From contig JADGQN010000206.1 in the NCBI GenBank assembly GCA_017881765.1, positions 1 through 8,257 on the forward strand: DNA of 8,257 nt, read 5' to 3'. This document shows, in pieces, positions 6,691-8,257 of the stretch; within the stretch, counting starts at the first letter, position 1, and each line of letters opens with the position of its first letter. Origin of the DNA: Syntrophobacterales bacterium. GTDB taxonomy: Bacteria; Desulfobacterota; Syntrophorhabdia; Syntrophorhabdales; WCHB1-27. The notes under the pieces are model-generated. The model saw nothing but the letters and a program-made list of their open reading frames with translations, was not told where the DNA came from and ran no database searches. The position numbers were made by a program, and so were the translations under genes.

Positions 6691-6987
6691 ATGTATCTTT
6701 GCGGTGTAACAACCCATAAACGCCCCATGAGGAAGCACTGCGCGGCATCAATCTATTCGGCGTGTCTGCGGTCCGCTGCAAGGCCCTGTCTCAGCGTGCT
6801 CTTATTGACGTGTGCTTTATTGCTTGCCACTGCTGCTCCTGCCCATGCCTATATCGACCCCGGCTCCGGCCTCTTGTTGTGGCAATTACTCGTGTCAGCT
6901 TTTGCAGGAACTGTCTTATACCAATACCGTAAAATCGTAAACTTCATCTTTCGAAAACAGCACAAACAAAAAAAGCCTGATGAGTAG
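6691..6987 (+). CDS. Small exported or membrane protein with YIDPGSG motif
   Basis: This 98-residue protein has unknown function. After a basic, Cys-containing N-terminal region, a hydrophobic stretch (about 33-49) ends in APAHA (49-53), a good signal peptidase I site. The mature form would begin at YIDPGSG (54-60), followed by one hydrophobic segment (about 61-79) and a strongly basic tail with RKIVNFIFRKQHKQKK. A short YIDPG(S/T)G segment preceding a single membrane span is, as I recall, a recurrent feature of uncharacterised small proteins encoded beside methyltransferases or phosphodiesterase-like enzymes. The 3' end overlaps the next gene by 8 bp (ATGAGTAG), indicating coupled expression and probably a shared process. 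A second in-frame ATG at 6727 would shorten it by 12 residues. If the signal is not cleaved, it would be a two-span hairpin membrane protein. Confidence 0.75.
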   Translation: MYLCGVTTHKRPMRKHCAASIYSACLRSAARPCLSVLLLTCALLLATAAPAHAYIDPGSGLLLWQLLVSAFAGTVLYQYRKIVNFIFRKQHKQKKPDE

Positions 6988-8257
6988 CCTTTTCTCCTTT
7001 CGCGATCCTTCCGGACGCCTGTTCACTGCTGGTGGGCGCCTACTACGCGTCGTGAACGACCCTGCCATACCTGACGCAATGGCTCTCCTCAATTCCAACC
7101 GCGCCAGACAATGTATGGATACAGGGCACCTGGTGAAGACCAGAGTGCTTGACAGTACCGAAGCCGCGGACCTCTTAGAAGGCTACGAGGGCAGTTTTCC
7201 GTTTAGCTACACCGATGTGAGGATGGTCCTGGAGCATGAGCGCGTTGATTTTCCCTCCTTTCCCTGTGAATGGCCTTCAGAAATGCTATGGGCTGCGGGT
7301 ACGCTGACCCTTGACCTTGCTGAAGCCTTCCTGCATGACGGGATAGGGCTGAAAGATGCCACGCCGAGTAACGTCCTGTTTCGGGGTCCGGCACCGATAT
7401 TTGTTGACATTTTATCTTTTGAACGTCGCGACCCGACTGACCCTATTTGGTTGCCCTACGCTCAGTTCGTTCGCACGTTCCTTTTGCCGCTTCTCGTCGA
7501 TAAGTATTTTGGTTTGCCGTCATACGGACTTTTCTTCGAGCACCCGGACGGGGTCCGGCCTGATGACATCTATCGCCTGCTTGGCCCGTTTCGCAAGCTC
7601 GTGCCCCCTTTTTTGACGCTCATTTCGCTGCCGGTATGGTTTGCCAGAAAGCTAGATCAAGAGCATACGGCAATTTACGAAAGGAAACTCCTTAATGATA
7701 CCAAAAAGGCCATGTTCGTACTTCAGACGCTCTTTAAGCGTCTGCGCCGTCACCTTCAGCGTCTGGCCCCGGCCCCGGGCCGGTCCACGGACTGGTCTGG
7801 CTACGCGGATTCCAGCAGCTATTCGGAGCGTGATCTCCTGACCAAAGAGAGCTTTGTTGAAGCAATGATGACCGAATTAGCGCCGGGCAAGGTGCTGGAC
7901 GCAGGGTGCAACACGGGTTATTTCAGCACCATTGTCGCCAAGGCCGGCGCAAAGGTGGTTGCGATCGATTGCGACCCCGTCGTGGTAGGTGAGGTCTGGC
8001 GTAATGCCTCGCGTGACAGCCTCGATATCCTGCCGCTGGTCATTAACCTTGCTCGTCCTACTCCTGCCCTCGGCTGGCGCAATAGCGAGTCTTCATCGTT
8101 TCTTACCAGGGCGCATCAGTCCTTCGATGCAGTGCTGATGCTGGCATTGATCCATCACCTAGTAGTCACCGAACGGATCCCACTTGCTGAAATAGTTGAG
8201 CTCGCCGCGCTACTGACCAGAGACATTTTGCTGGCTGAATATGTAGGGCCTGAGGAC
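6980..8257 (+). CDS. Class I SAM-dependent methyltransferase with N-terminal kinase-like domain, NoeA-like (partial, 3' end missing)
   Basis: This reading frame stays open for 426 codons to the window edge, so the C-terminus is missing. The N-terminal half (1 to about 240) begins FSFRDPSGRLF and has a degenerate kinase-like catalytic region: LKDATPSNVLF (124-134) resembles the D-x4-N catalytic loop, and FVDILSF (141-147) stands where a metal-binding DFG would be. WLPYAQFVRTFLLPLL (157-172) follows. The C-terminal half is a Rossmann-type methyltransferase: VLDAGCNTGYFS (305-316, SAM-binding motif I), VVAIDCD (326-332, acidic residue D330), LARPTPALGWRNSE (357-370) and FDAVLMLALIHHLV (382-395). 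This arrangement fits the family often labelled NoeA-like or simply SAM-dependent methyltransferase. The acceptor substrate is unknown. The ATG lacks a Shine-Dalgarno but overlaps the preceding stop by 8 bp, so translation is probably coupled to the small membrane protein gene. Its N-terminal residues fit the family start as I remember it. Confidence 0.88.
   Translation, partial: MSSLFSFRDPSGRLFTAGGRLLRVVNDPAIPDAMALLNSNRARQCMDTGHLVKTRVLDSTEAADLLEGYEGSFPFSYTDVRMVLEHERVDFPSFPCEWPSEMLWAAGTLTLDLAEAFLHDGIGLKDATPSNVLFRGPAPIFVDILSFERRDPTDPIWLPYAQFVRTFLLPLLVDKYFGLPSYGLFFEHPDGVRPDDIYRLLGPFRKLVPPFLTLISLPVWFARKLDQEHTAIYERKLLNDTKKAMFVLQTLFKRLRRHLQRLAPAPGRSTDWSGYADSSSYSERDLLTKESFVEAMMTELAPGKVLDAGCNTGYFSTIVAKAGAKVVAIDCDPVVVGEVWRNASRDSLDILPLVINLARPTPALGWRNSESSSFLTRAHQSFDAVLMLALIHHLVVTERIPLAEIVELAALLTRDILLAEYVGPED

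Noticed and set aside
7356..7616. 86-codon plus-strand frame near the end of the window.
   Set aside because: It is in another frame inside the methyltransferase gene, whose own frame has family motifs and stays open for 426 codons.

Overview
This window reads as ordinary chromosomal DNA of a moderately GC-rich Gram-negative bacterium. Several features suggest Desulfobacterota (the former Deltaproteobacteria) or a near relative. The first gene is an EF-G paralogue resembling the mtEFG2/spdEFG2 group, birA sits beside coaX, there is a close match to a sigma-54 promoter, and the solute-binding protein is a lipoprotein. This placement is inferred from gene content and was not tested by a search. 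All genes lie on the plus strand.

Region 1 (30-3852) is a tight cluster. It holds an EF-G-family GTPase, a bifunctional biotin-protein ligase/repressor (birA) and a type III pantothenate kinase (coaX). The first two genes overlap by 4 bp and the last two are 3 bp apart, so they are very probably co-transcribed. birA and coaX both serve acyl-carrier cofactor metabolism: BirA charges carboxylases with biotin and CoaX commits pantothenate to CoA. The EF-G is not a standard copy. Its GTPase domain is textbook, but the ribosome-probing tip of domain IV has lost conserved residues, including the His-583 equivalent, which suggests a recycling or specialised factor.

Region 2 (about 3963-6606) is the start of a peptide-type ABC importer: a family-5 solute-binding lipoprotein and, overlapping it by one base, a DppB/OppB-type permease. 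The second permease and the two ATPases that normally follow are absent from the rest of the window.

Region 3 (6607-8257) is a different module and the least understood part. An inverted repeat begins at the permease stop codon. Overlapping it is a close match to a sigma-54 -24/-12 promoter. This is followed, with a good Shine-Dalgarno, by a 98-residue exported or membrane protein carrying a YIDPGSG motif. An 8-bp overlap then leads into a long gene that runs off the window edge. Its N-terminal part has degenerate protein-kinase-like motifs and its C-terminal part is a class I SAM-dependent methyltransferase of the NoeA-like type. That pair, under its own apparent RpoN promoter, is the best candidate here for a poorly described system.
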